From Clostridium sp. CS001 (GTDB lineage: Bacteria; Bacillota; Clostridia; Clostridiales; Clostridiaceae), in NCBI RefSeq assembly GCF_020443565.1, contig NZ_JAIZZN010000002.1, positions 62,001-126,000 on the forward strand: a stretch of 64,000 nt of DNA, in the 5' to 3' direction. Shown here piece after piece: positions 7,547 to 15,877 of this stretch. Numbering within the stretch: the first letter of the stretch is position 1; each line of letters opens with the position of its first letter. The notes below the pieces were generated by a model. That model was given only the letters and a program-made list of their open reading frames with translations. It ran no database searches and was not told where the DNA came from. The position numbers and the translations under genes were made by a program.

Positions 7547-8227
7547 TTACACATCTACTTTTTCTATATCTTTTATAGATAAATAAGCTACCACTGCGCC
7601 TATGATTGCAAGGCTGATAGGGATTATGATAATAGATCCCAATGTACTTGAATTAGATCCATTATTTAACAGGCTTACTAATATAACTGAGGTTACTATT
7701 GTGGCAGCCTCGGATTTTTTTTTCATACCTACATATAATGGAATTAAATTTACAAAGGAAAAAGCTATGGAGTATACAGAGAAATTAATTATGTTTTTCA
7801 CTAAAATAGCTTGGGTTAAAGGAACTTTAATAAAATTCATAAATATATTTAAAATAAATATACTAGAGTCTAGGAAAATGTTTGATATTATCATAGTTGT
7901 AAAAGTAAATAGTACAATAATAGCTAACTTTGCTATCATAATTTTTTTTCTGCTTATTGGATAGGTAAACATAATATTTATTGTTTTATTTTTATATTCA
8001 CCAATTATTAGTTTTGAGATAAGCACAGCTGCAAAAATGGAGAAGGTGCCTCTTACCATAATACTTGAATATAAAAATGCATCATTATAATTGTTAAACA
8101 TCAACTCCTCAGTATTAAGTGCACCCAAAAGTAATATACCTAGAATAACTAAGTTTGCAATTATAACTCCTTTTATATATTTACTAAACTTAAACTTTTT
8201 AATTTCTAATTTAATTAATTTAAGCAT
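7547..8227 (-). CDS. ABC-2 type transporter permease
   Basis: A 226-residue permease with six predicted helices, the size of BcrB-type ABC-2 permeases linked to bacitracin or lantibiotic self-protection. The loop GEYKNKTINIMFTYPISRKKIMIAK is the coupling-helix region typical of these permeases. It starts inside the end of the ATPase gene (8-nt overlap), so the two are translationally coupled. It is the last gene of a cluster read RR-HK-ATPase-permease. The exported or sensed compound is unknown; peptide antibiotic detoxification is the usual role of this arrangement. Confidence 0.85.
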   Translation of the reverse strand: MLKLIKLEIKKFKFSKYIKGVIIANLVILGILLLGALNTEELMFNNYNDAFLYSSIMVRGTFSIFAAVLISKLIIGEYKNKTINIMFTYPISRKKIMIAKLAIIVLFTFTTMIISNIFLDSSIFILNIFMNFIKVPLTQAILVKNIINFSVYSIAFSFVNLIPLYVGMKKKSEAATIVTSVILVSLLNNGSNSSTLGSIIIIPISLAIIGAVVAYLSIKDIEKVDV

Positions 8228-9143
8228 CTATCGCACCTCCATTTAAAAGCTTTAAGAAATAATCCTCTAAGGAACTATTTTTCTTATTTATAGCCTCAAT
8301 TTCAATGTCCTTTAAAATTAAAGCTTTTGAAATATCCTTTTGTGGTAATTTTAAATCATATATTTTTATTAAGGAATTATCTATAACTCTAAAATTAGAA
8401 ATATTCAAATCATTTTCTAAAATATATGCAGCTTTTATACAATCTTTAGTAATTATTTCTATATACTCAGTATTCTGCTGGCGAATATTATCCATTGACA
8501 CTTCCTTTATTAACTTTCCATTAGTAATTATTCCTATGGTGTCTGCTATTTGTTCGATTTCACTCAAAATATGGCTAGATATTAAAATTGTAATGCCATA
8601 TTCCTTACTTAACATTCTTAATAGATTCCTGATTTCTTTGATTCCAATTGGATCAAGACCATTGATTGGCTCATCTAATAGTAACAACTCTGGTTTAGTT
8701 ATAATTGCCCTTGCAATTCCTAATCTTTGTTTCATTCCTAGGGAATAATCTTTAACCGGCTTAGTGTCTGTATCTTTTAAATTTACCAGGTCTAAGGCTT
8801 CATCAATAGCACTTTTATTGTAATATCCCATGTACTCACAATGAAGTTCTAGGTTTTCTCTTCCAGTGAGCTTATCATAAAATACAGGGTACTCTATGAT
8901 GCTTCCTATACGTTTCAAAGTTTCATAGGCCTTAAAGTTTAGTTTCTCACCAAAAACTTCAATTTCTCCACTACTTGGCTTAACAAGATTTACTATCATC
9001 TTCATAATTGTGGTTTTACCTGCTCCATTCGGACCTAAGAACCCATAGATTTCTCCTTTTTTTATGTTCATGTTTACATTAGCTACAACCTCCTTATCCT
9101 TGAATTTTTTCACTAAATTTGTTGTCCTTAATATATAATTCAT
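8220..9143 (-). CDS. ABC transporter ATP-binding protein (BcrA-like)
   Basis: A 307-residue ATPase. Walker A is GPNGAGKTT (about residue 38), the signature is YSLGMKQRLGIA, and Walker B is LLLLDEPINGLDP. The substitution of Thr by Ile in DEPINGLDP is common in BcrA-like proteins. A C-terminal extension of about 90 residues follows the nucleotide domain. The ATG at 9143 lies 132 bp after the kinase gene, with a strong terminator between them, so the transporter has its own promoter. It overlaps the permease by 8 nt. Confidence 0.92.
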   Translation of the reverse strand: MNYILRTTNLVKKFKDKEVVANVNMNIKKGEIYGFLGPNGAGKTTIMKMIVNLVKPSSGEIEVFGEKLNFKAYETLKRIGSIIEYPVFYDKLTGRENLELHCEYMGYYNKSAIDEALDLVNLKDTDTKPVKDYSLGMKQRLGIARAIITKPELLLLDEPINGLDPIGIKEIRNLLRMLSKEYGITILISSHILSEIEQIADTIGIITNGKLIKEVSMDNIRQQNTEYIEIITKDCIKAAYILENDLNISNFRVIDNSLIKIYDLKLPQKDISKALILKDIEIEAINKKNSSLEDYFLKLLNGGAIDA

Positions 9144-9234
9144 GTTACATACCTCTTTTCAATATTTAACGTAATTTTATTGTACAATATGAAATTCTCT
9201 TTTTTATTAAGTGAATCTTACAAAATTCTTAAGT

Positions 9235-9266
9235 TAAAAAATAAGATGCTATTATTTTAGCATCTT
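9235..9266 (-). terminator. terminator after the histidine kinase gene
   Basis: Read on the minus strand: AAGATGCT, loop AAAATAAT, AGCATCTT, then ATTTTTT. A perfect 8-bp stem followed by a T run makes this a textbook intrinsic terminator between the kinase and the ABC genes. Confidence 0.85.
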
Positions 9267-9275
9267 GCTTACTCA

Positions 9276-10211
9276 CTAATAATTTATTCTCTTTAGCTTA
9301 AAAGTAAAGCTAGTTCTCTCATAGGGGCTACTTTTAAGTGAAATTTCTCCGCCTAATTTTTCAATAAGCCTTTTGGTTATGGTAAGTCCTAGCCCACTTC
9401 CTTGATATAATTTATTTCTTGAATCCTCAAGGGTGTACATTCTCTCAAATACCTTTAAAGTGTTCATTTCATCAATGCCTTTACCTTTATCCCAAATTTC
9501 TACATAGGAATAGTTATCATCATAGGTTAAGTTAAGTCCTATGCATTTACCTTCACTCCCATATTTAATGGCATTAGAAATCAAATTATCCATTATTCTT
9601 TTGATTGCATCTAGGTTCCCCAGTGCATAAATATTTGTTTCAGGAATTTCTATATTAACTTCATAACCTCTAGAAGTTAAAGTTTCATAAAAGCTTAATA
9701 TATTTTCTCGGCAGACTTCATTCATATTAACCCTTGTTATAGGTAAATCCATATCTTCTGATTCTAACATGGCTAAATAAAAAAACTTATTAATAAGTTC
9801 AATTACTTCCAGAGTTTTTTTATGAACTTTAGAAATCAATATTTCTCTTTCATCTTTTTTAATATCCTTATCCAGCTTTATGGTTTCAATATACCCGAGT
9901 ACTACTGTAAGTGGAGTTTTTAAGTCGTGAGAAATGTTTGAAAGCATTTTATCCATAGATATTTCTTTTCTTTTATAGTCTGACGTTATTTTTTGATTGA
10001 AATCTAAAAGCTTATTTATAATCACTAATAATTTTCTAATCTCTTTATCAGAAGTAACAACCAAGAGTTTTTCATTAGTATTTTCTTTTACAATTTTGTT
10101 TAATTTTATTACAATATACTCTAAGTTTTTACTTTCTTCCTTTTTATGTTTATATTGAAGAAGTATTATGCAAATTAAAATAAAAATAATTACTAATAAA
10201 GGCATAACCAT
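9276..10211 (-). CDS. sensor histidine kinase with one membrane helix
   Basis: A 311-residue kinase. One N-terminal helix (MVMPLLVIIFILICIILLQY) is followed directly by a cytoplasmic dimerisation domain with His95 (SNISHDLKTPL). The HATPase has N box NLISNAIKYG, G1 DKGKGI and G2 GSGLGLTI. There is no extracellular sensing domain, as in kinases that sense through a partner ABC exporter. The ATG at 10211 overlaps the regulator's stop (TAATG) and has GGAGG inside that gene; a longer start at 10244 has no ribosome site. The kinase is intact but its response regulator is not. Confidence 0.9.
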   Translation of the reverse strand: MVMPLLVIIFILICIILLQYKHKKEESKNLEYIVIKLNKIVKENTNEKLLVVTSDKEIRKLLVIINKLLDFNQKITSDYKRKEISMDKMLSNISHDLKTPLTVVLGYIETIKLDKDIKKDEREILISKVHKKTLEVIELINKFFYLAMLESEDMDLPITRVNMNEVCRENILSFYETLTSRGYEVNIEIPETNIYALGNLDAIKRIMDNLISNAIKYGSEGKCIGLNLTYDDNYSYVEIWDKGKGIDEMNTLKVFERMYTLEDSRNKLYQGSGLGLTITKRLIEKLGGEISLKSSPYERTSFTFKLKRINY

Positions 10212-10767
10212 TAAGTAACCTCCAACTTGTACCCAATACCCCACAAAGTCTTTATATATTGTGGATGTGAGGGGTCATCTTCTATTTTTTCTCTTAGTCT
10301 TCGCATATGAACATTGATTACATTATCATCACCGAAATACTCTTCTTTCCATATTGAACTATAAATTTGTGCCTTGGTAAAGACACTATTGGGATTCTGT
10401 ACAAATAATTTTAAAATATCAAATTCTTTAGAAGTAAGGAGAATATCTTGATTATTTTTGCTAACTAGGAAATTACCTATATCAATAGTAAGTTTCCCTA
10501 CTTTAATCACCAATGGCTTTTGATCTTTATCATTATTAGAATATTTTGTGGCTCTTCTAATAACTGCTTTAATTCTTGCAGAAAGTTCGATCATTGAAAA
10601 GGGCTTAGTTATATAATCATCAGCTCCAAGTCTTGGTTTAAATATTTAACTATTGCCTCTTCACCATTAAACGCAGTTGTTATTATAAAACCATCCTTTA
10701 TCAAGTAATTTTTAACCATCTCACTAATGGCATTATCATCCACAACAATTAAAATTTTATTATTCAT
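10211..10767 (-). pseudogene. OmpR-family response regulator with internal deletion
   Basis: The N-terminal piece (10609-10767, 52 codons) reads MNNKILIVVDDNAISEMVKN and reaches GEEAIVKYLN, then stops out of frame. The next frame resumes with PRLGADDYITKPFSMIEL and an intact DNA-binding domain (TSKEFDILKLFVQNPNSVFT..., WGIGYKLEVT). Roughly 40 codons, including the expected phospho-acceptor Asp and the following helices, are missing. A DNA-binding fragment could still be made from an internal start near 10594, but it could not be phosphorylated. The kinase and ABC genes downstream are intact. Confidence 0.85.
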
Positions 10768-10886
10768 AGTTATGATTCCTCTTTTCATAAATGTGTAATT
10801 TTTTGACTTGATTTTATAATTATATCATGTGAAAATATTTATATTAGGATTCTTAGTGAAAGCTAAGAATTGATATGAAGTACGAG

Positions 10887-11813
10887 TTAGATATTAATAA
10901 GTGTTAAAGCTAAAATCACTACTAATATAGCAAATTGATTTTTCTTTGATAATTTTTCTTTATATAAAATTACTTCACCCAAACTTATAAATATTATGCT
11001 TCCAGCGCTGTATATAGGAAAAGCTATAGAAGTAGATATGCTATTTAAAGCCATTATAAGAAAATATGAAGAGAATAAATTTGGGATTCCAACTAAAAAT
11101 CCTATAAGTAAATCTTTTTTCATTATCTTTTGTTTTGATTTTATAACAAAATACAAACTTAAGAAAAAGGCTATAACGAATGTAAAAAACAAAAATACAT
11201 CTTTATATGCTGTTAAAGCATATTGCTGAAATAACTTATTCTGAAACTCAGCCATCCCTCCAAATATAAATAATAAAATCAGCGTTAAAGTTATACTTCT
11301 ATTATTAACAGTATCTTTTTTAGAAGAAAGATTCACAAATAGAATTGAAAATAAAGCCATAAAAATCCCAATCCATTGCATAAGTCCAGGTATTTCTCTC
11401 CAGATAACAACTGAAAATATCATTGGAACTAGAATGCCAAGCTTCCCAAATGTACCAGAAAGCGCGGCCCCATTTTCTCGTACGCTTTTTTGGTAATACA
11501 CAAAGGATAAAAAGAAAAACACTCCACCTATTACACCAAGCAATAAAGCCCAGGAAAAGCTAGCACCCTCAGAAAAAGAACCATTATTTTTTAATATAAC
11601 TTTTGTAAATTCATTAATAAAACTAGTTATAGAAATGTTCATTCCATAGAATTTTATGGAAGGTTTAAATAATATCATAAGTAAGCTTACAGTAAATGCT
11701 GTAAAATAGTTTGTACTAGTAACAGCATACCTGTTCATTTCATTTCCCTCACTATATTTAAAAATAAGTGCAATAGAAGAACTACATATTATAGCTAAAA
11801 TCAAATAAGTCAT
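10887..11813 (-). CDS. DMT/EamA-type transporter
   Basis: A 308-residue membrane protein with ten predicted helices, the standard two-repeat EamA layout. The repeats begin near residues 1 and 172, and the C-terminal half ends with GEVILYKEKLSKKNQFAILV, which matches the conserved EamA end motif. These carriers move small metabolites or amino acids; the substrate cannot be read here. The ATG at 11813 follows a ribosome site AAGGAAA. It is monocistronic. It should not be confused with the two decayed EamA genes near 31-32 kb, which are different paralogues. Confidence 0.85.
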   Translation of the reverse strand: MTYLILAIICSSSIALIFKYSEGNEMNRYAVTSTNYFTAFTVSLLMILFKPSIKFYGMNISITSFINEFTKVILKNNGSFSEGASFSWALLLGVIGGVFFFLSFVYYQKSVRENGAALSGTFGKLGILVPMIFSVVIWREIPGLMQWIGIFMALFSILFVNLSSKKDTVNNRSITLTLILLFIFGGMAEFQNKLFQQYALTAYKDVFLFFTFVIAFFLSLYFVIKSKQKIMKKDLLIGFLVGIPNLFSSYFLIMALNSISTSIAFPIYSAGSIIFISLGEVILYKEKLSKKNQFAILVVILALTLINI

Positions 11814-12147
11814 TTTTTTTCATTTCCTTTCCTTTTATAGTTAGTTTCCAAGATATTCATCATAATTATAGCATTATAAGCACATATTTTTAAATAAATA
11901 TATAAGAAGTGTTATAAATTAAAATATGCGGTTTTAATATAATTTCTATATAAAGCCTTTAATTTCATATATCTTCGAAAATACCTCTAGAGTAATTTGC
12001 GATTGCAAATCTTACTAATAATAATTATACTTGATAATAAAGACGAAGAATTAATCTGAAAAGTAAATAATATAGGGGAAAGGGTAGACAAGTATGTAAG
12101 GTTTTATAATAAAAATACGTTGTTTAGTGTATTATAGGGGGAAAAAG
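11814..12147. other. intergenic region between divergent genes
   Basis: This stretch separates the DMT gene (minus) from the TrkA-C gene (plus). It is AT-rich and should hold both promoters. A TATAAT is visible at 12105-12110 but without a good -35. An inverted repeat ATTTGC-gatt-GCAAAT lies at 11995-12010 and could be an operator. I see no gene. Confidence 0.4.
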
Positions 12148-12852
12148 ATGTCCATTAATCTAGCTTTATTAATATTATTATTTTTAGCTATCTTGTATAT
12201 TACCATTATTGAAATATTCACAGTAATGTTAATGGTTACAGGGGTATCTAATACCAGAGCTAAATTTCAAGTCATTTCATTACTTACAAATTGTGGATTT
12301 ACAACAACCGAAAGTGAAATAATTGTTTCATCTCGAAAAAGAAGAAAAATTGCTATTACAATTATGATTTTTGGTAATATGTTTAATGTGACAATTGTTT
12401 CACTTTTAGTCAACATGCTTGTATCTTTTTCTAAAAATAAGAACTTTAGTGTATATCACTCTATTTTATATCTTTTGAGCTTTATGGCTTTTATTACAAT
12501 AATAAAAAAGATACCATTTATCAAAGTAACCTTTGATAATATTGTAAAACGTATAGCAACAAAGGTGATTTTTAGTAATAAGGCAAATCCAATGTTAATT
12601 TTTGATAATTTTCATGGATTTGTAATTGTAGAGATAAAGATTGTTGTGGTCCCTGAAAAGCTTAATAATAGAACTTTATTGGAGTCAGGAATCAGCAAAG
12701 ACTATGGAATAAGAGTTCTGAATATCAAAAGAAATGATTTGTTTATGGGTGATATTTCAAAGGAAGAAGTTATTCTAATAAATGACAGATTGATGGTTTA
12801 TGGACCTTTATCCAATATCATTCTTGTATTTGAACAAAAGCCATCCCACTAG
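12148..12852 (+). CDS. membrane protein with C-terminal TrkA-C (RCK_C) domain
   Basis: A 234-residue protein. The N-terminal half has three strong membrane segments (about residues 3-30, 68-92, 102-120). Between the first two is SLLTNCGFTTTESEIIVSS, which resembles the GFTT-type filter segment of Trk/Ktr potassium channels. The C-terminal 75 residues (KLNNRTLLESGISKDYGIRV...VYGPLSNIILVFE) look like an RCK_C ligand domain that binds ions or nucleotides such as c-di-AMP. ATG 12148 has AGGGGG upstream; the GTG at 12127 is not supported. A role in ion transport is inferred. Confidence 0.72.
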   Translation: MSINLALLILLFLAILYITIIEIFTVMLMVTGVSNTRAKFQVISLLTNCGFTTTESEIIVSSRKRRKIAITIMIFGNMFNVTIVSLLVNMLVSFSKNKNFSVYHSILYLLSFMAFITIIKKIPFIKVTFDNIVKRIATKVIFSNKANPMLIFDNFHGFVIVEIKIVVVPEKLNNRTLLESGISKDYGIRVLNIKRNDLFMGDISKEEVILINDRLMVYGPLSNIILVFEQKPSH

Positions 12853-12879
12853 TGCCACCCACGTGACAAGTGGCAAGTT
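12850..12879 (+). repeat. interspersed repeat TAGTGCCACC..., copy 1
   Basis: TAGTGCCACCCACGTGACAA then GTGGCAAGTT begins exactly at the stop codon of the TrkA-C gene. A 30-bp copy with two mismatches begins just after the pepF stop at 52575, and a shorter copy lies at 14546. The core GCCAC...GTGGC can form a hairpin. Confidence 0.65.
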
Positions 12880-12920
12880 TGCAGTAGATTTAGTTACAGA
12901 AGAAAATTTTTATCAACTAT

Positions 12921-12957
12921 AAAATCCTGTTAACGTTCTTGTTAACAGGATTTTTAT
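12921..12957 (+). terminator. terminator after the TrkA-C gene
   Basis: AAAATCCTGTTAAC and GTTAACAGGATTTT form a perfect 14-bp stem with loop GTTCTT, followed by T-rich sequence. It works in both directions in principle. Confidence 0.85.
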
Positions 12958-13015
12958 TGTGCGGTCGGCATGAGCGCAATCTTTCAGCGTTAATTGGTAA
13001 TGCCTTGCTAAACTT

Positions 13016-13756
13016 CTACAATATATTAACTACAGTACCTACACTGACAAAGTTAAAGAGGTCCTGTACATCATTGGCATACATTCGTATACAACCATTT
13101 GAAGCAGCCGTACCTATGGAAGCTGGATTATTTGTACCATGAATCCCGTAATGGGGTTTTGACAAACCCATCCACCTTGATCCAAAAGGCCCTCCAGGGT
13201 TAATCTGTTTGTTTACTATTGTAAAGGTGCCTATAGGTGTAGGTGTTGTAGGTTTACCTACAGCAACGGGATATACCTTAAAAAGCCTCCCATTTCTGTA
13301 CAATGTGAGTGTTTTGTTCATAGTATTTATAGTAATGCTAAAGAGAATTGATGAAATAGGTACGCATATTATCTGACCTATATTCAAGTTATTAGGATTC
13401 ACACCAGGATTTAAATTTAATAGGGTCTGAAGGGGTACATTTAACAATTTTGCAATTGATCCAAAGGTTTCGCCTTTACTGATAACATAGGAGCTGAGCA
13501 TGGGGCAAACAGATTGCTGTGTCTTTTCCTGTGCTATACAAATTACCTGACCTATGCTTAAATTTTCGGGAACTATACTTTGATTCACCGAAAGAATAGC
13601 TTCAATGGAAGTATTGAATCTATTGGCAATGGTAGCTAAGGTATCTCCTTTTTTTATTTCGTAGGGAGAAGTCCCAATAGGACATATGGGAGCCTGTATT
13701 TGAGCTTGTAGTTGAGCCTGTAGCTGAGATAATTCGCGGTCTAAATATACGTGCAT
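13016..13756 (-). CDS. LysM-containing L,D-transpeptidase (YkuD), catalytically complete
   Basis: A 246-residue protein with two LysM repeats (about 31-74 and 89-133) and a YkuD domain (about 138-246). LysM binds glycan; YkuD forms or cleaves L,D crosslinks in peptidoglycan. The active site is present: His206 (GIHGTNN) and Cys222 in SNGCIRM. It has no signal peptide, so it may be exported with the forespore or mother-cell coat, as seen for several spore YkuD proteins. ATG 13756 is chosen because GAGGTG lies just upstream; the GTG at 13768 is inside that site. A paralogue lies 41 bp upstream. Confidence 0.88.
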   Translation of the reverse strand: MHVYLDRELSQLQAQLQAQIQAPICPIGTSPYEIKKGDTLATIANRFNTSIEAILSVNQSIVPENLSIGQVICIAQEKTQQSVCPMLSSYVISKGETFGSIAKLLNVPLQTLLNLNPGVNPNNLNIGQIICVPISSILFSITINTMNKTLTLYRNGRLFKVYPVAVGKPTTPTPIGTFTIVNKQINPGGPFGSRWMGLSKPHYGIHGTNNPASIGTAASNGCIRMYANDVQDLFNFVSVGTVVNIL

Positions 13757-13797
13757 AATAAAATTCACCTCGAAATCAAAATATTAAATACATAACA

Positions 13798-14493
13798 TTA
13801 TAGTATCAATACTGTTGTCATCACGGGCATAAGATTAAATAGTTCGCTCACATCACTGTTGGACAATACTATACTATGTCCCTGCGAAATGTTTTCAATA
13901 AAATGAGGATTATTGGTACCCTGGATACCAAGTTTGGGGCTAGAAAGCCCAATCCATCTTGATCCTAGTTCTACACCAGGGTCTACTTGCTTATTCACAA
14001 CTGTGAAAGTCCCACGAGGGATCAAATCATTAGGATTTTCAAGCCCAATTTTATATGTTTTAAGAACCTTTCCACTTCGATATACTACAAGATTGTGCTT
14101 GCCTATATTTACTTCAACACTAGTAAGAGGGGGAGCAACAGGTATGCATAATACCTGATCTACATATAAATCATTAAGGTCGATTCCATAGTTTGAATAC
14201 AATAACTGCTGAGCTGTAATATTAAAGCTATCTGCTATTGAAATAAGGGTATCACCCTTTGCCACAACATAATAATTTGTTGTTGGACAAGAAGGGTACA
14301 TCTGAAGCTTTAGAGGAACACATAAATGCTCACCTACCTGCAAATTATTTGGGGATATACCCGGGTTAAATTTCACTATATCTTGTACAGTAGTATTGTA
14401 GAAGCTTGCTATGTTTCCCAAAGTATCTTTATCTCTTATGGTATATGGTACTGACCCAGCAGGGCATTGGTTGTGAGAATTTTGATAAGGCAT
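13798..14493 (-). CDS. LysM-YkuD protein with lost catalytic residues
   Basis: A 231-residue paralogue of its neighbour with the same order: LysM (16-60), LysM (74-118), YkuD (123-231). The sequence aligns without gaps around GTFTVVNKQVDPG and GSRWIGLSSP. At the active site GIHGTNN has become GIQGTNN (Gln191) and SNGCIRM has become SQGHSIV (His206 for Cys). It is therefore not expected to be a transpeptidase, but the open frame and ribosome site suggest it is still made, perhaps as a wall-binding partner. ATG 14493 follows TTGGAGTG. The two genes probably share a transcript. Confidence 0.85.
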   Translation of the reverse strand: MPYQNSHNQCPAGSVPYTIRDKDTLGNIASFYNTTVQDIVKFNPGISPNNLQVGEHLCVPLKLQMYPSCPTTNYYVVAKGDTLISIADSFNITAQQLLYSNYGIDLNDLYVDQVLCIPVAPPLTSVEVNIGKHNLVVYRSGKVLKTYKIGLENPNDLIPRGTFTVVNKQVDPGVELGSRWIGLSSPKLGIQGTNNPHFIENISQGHSIVLSNSDVSELFNLMPVMTTVLIL

Positions 14494-14545
14494 AGTCATC
14501 ACTCCAAAAAAGAATATATTAATATAATATTCAATTTGTTTGAAA

Positions 14546-14564
14546 TAGTGCCACCCAAGTGGCA
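14546..14564 (+). repeat. interspersed repeat TAGTGCCACC..., short copy
   Basis: TAGTGCCACCCAAGTGGCA matches the start of the 30-bp repeats at 12850 and 52575 with the middle shortened. The stem GCCAC/GTGGC is retained. Confidence 0.45.
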
Positions 14565-14729
14565 TATTGCCTTTTTAGTATTTGCAGCTATATATCCATA
14601 TACAAAAGTAAAAATTAGTGAAAGAATATATGCCATTATCATTCTTCTTACAGATAAAAATGCCTATATAGATTATTTTGCAACATGCATTAAATAATCA
14701 CCCGGGATGGTGCAATACAGAAATAATGA

Positions 14730-14787
14730 AAAAAGGATCCGTATCAAGTAAAATTAATTTCTACTTTGATACGGATCCACTTTTTTT
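14730..14787. terminator. bidirectional terminator
   Basis: GGATCCGTATCAAGTA pairs with TACTTTGATACGGATCC (one extra base). It is flanked by AAAAAA on the left and TTTTTTT on the right, so it can end transcripts from either side, mainly the secreted fusion gene at 14795. Confidence 0.85.
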
Positions 14788-14794
14788 AAAAGAA

Positions 14795-15703
14795 TTAACC
14801 TAATGGAAGAACTTTAACAATTTCCATGAAGATTGTTCCTTCAGCTGCTTTTGTTTTAGTCATTAAATCTTTGATTTTAGTTTCATCTTCTACAAGCTTT
14901 AATACAACTCTTGCTCCTATGTTTCTATCAGCCTTTTCTACAGCAGTTGGATTATAAATATAAAAAGTTAGTACAGCTATTTTTCTTTCAAGAATATTAG
15001 CAGAAGTTTGGTTAGGTGATATTCCGAACTGTAAATGATTTTCATCTGCAACACCTGGAACTACAGTTGCAATATTAGGAGTTCCATCTTGGTTGGTTGT
15101 TGCAACAGATGTAGCACCACTTCTAGCTTTTATAGCATCCATTAATTTGACTCCAGTTAATGAACTACTTTCATAGTAGTAAGTTTTTGAAGCTGCTGAA
15201 ATTGAGTCTACATTTGGTACCGCAGCAACTGGTGGAGTAACAACGGGTGGAGCTACAACTGGTGGTGTTGTTGGTTTTGGAACTGCTGGTTTCTCATTTA
15301 ATTTTGCCAAAGTAGCTGGTCCAACTAATCCATCAGCTGCAAGTTTATTTTTACTTTGAAAGTCCTTCACTGCATTTAAAGTTAGTTTTCCGAAAATACC
15401 ATCAACAGTAATCTTGTATCCCTTGCTGTTAAGACTAGTTTGTATACGTTTAACATCATCACCCATAGAATTAAATTTAAGTAAACGAGTTGCACTTACT
15501 GATGTATTATATACAACTGATTTAGTTGGTGTAGCTTGCTTAGCTGGCGTAGATTGTTTAGTTGGTGCTGGAGCAGGAGCTGCTCCAGTAGCTGCTGAAA
15601 CAGAATCTACATTAAAGGATCCTAATTTTGGACTAGCTACTGCAATTGTAAGTGCAAATATAGCTATTAATGAATAATTTAATGGTTTTAACACTTTTTT
15701 CAT
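14795..15703 (-). CDS. secreted peptidoglycan-binding protein fused to a split-barrel domain
   Basis: A 302-residue exported protein. The signal peptide covers residues 1-38 (cleavage near VSAATG). A proline/threonine linker leads to a PG_binding_1 domain (about 73-136, with the DGIFGKLTLNAVKDFQ motif), then a second proline-rich linker (138-165). The C-terminal part (about 180-300) reads SVATTNQDGTPNIATVVPG and later KIAVLTFYIYNP, which resembles the PNPOx-like flavin split barrel. A wall-anchored split barrel is unusual, since these folds are mostly cytoplasmic. ATG 15703 has GGGGGAA upstream. Cofactor binding is not proven by the sequence. Confidence 0.75.
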   Translation of the reverse strand: MKKVLKPLNYSLIAIFALTIAVASPKLGSFNVDSVSAATGAAPAPAPTKQSTPAKQATPTKSVVYNTSVSATRLLKFNSMGDDVKRIQTSLNSKGYKITVDGIFGKLTLNAVKDFQSKNKLAADGLVGPATLAKLNEKPAVPKPTTPPVVAPPVVTPPVAAVPNVDSISAASKTYYYESSSLTGVKLMDAIKARSGATSVATTNQDGTPNIATVVPGVADENHLQFGISPNQTSANILERKIAVLTFYIYNPTAVEKADRNIGARVVLKLVEDETKIKDLMTKTKAAEGTIFMEIVKVLPLG

Positions 15704-15877
15704 TGGAATTCCCCCTCGAATTATGTTCTCTGAACAATATTATTATTATTATTATATGTAAAGTATTTGTTAAAAACCTAACACACCATAGTATAACAAC
15801 ACTTAATTTATATAACAATATATTTATCAGTTTTAAAAATACATAATTCGGTACGTGCAGGAACTAACTGGAATCTA

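Larger units (their letters stand above)
14494..14794. other. intergenic region with a repeat and a terminator
   Basis: This region holds the promoter side of the degenerate YkuD gene, a short copy of the TAGTGCCACC repeat and the large hairpin at 14735-14778. A plus-strand frame across it lacks a ribosome site and family resemblance, so I do not call a gene. Confidence 0.45.

Noticed and set aside
12939..13142. Plus-strand frame over the terminator and YkuD gene end
   Set aside because: It starts in a terminator hairpin and is antisense to the YkuD gene.
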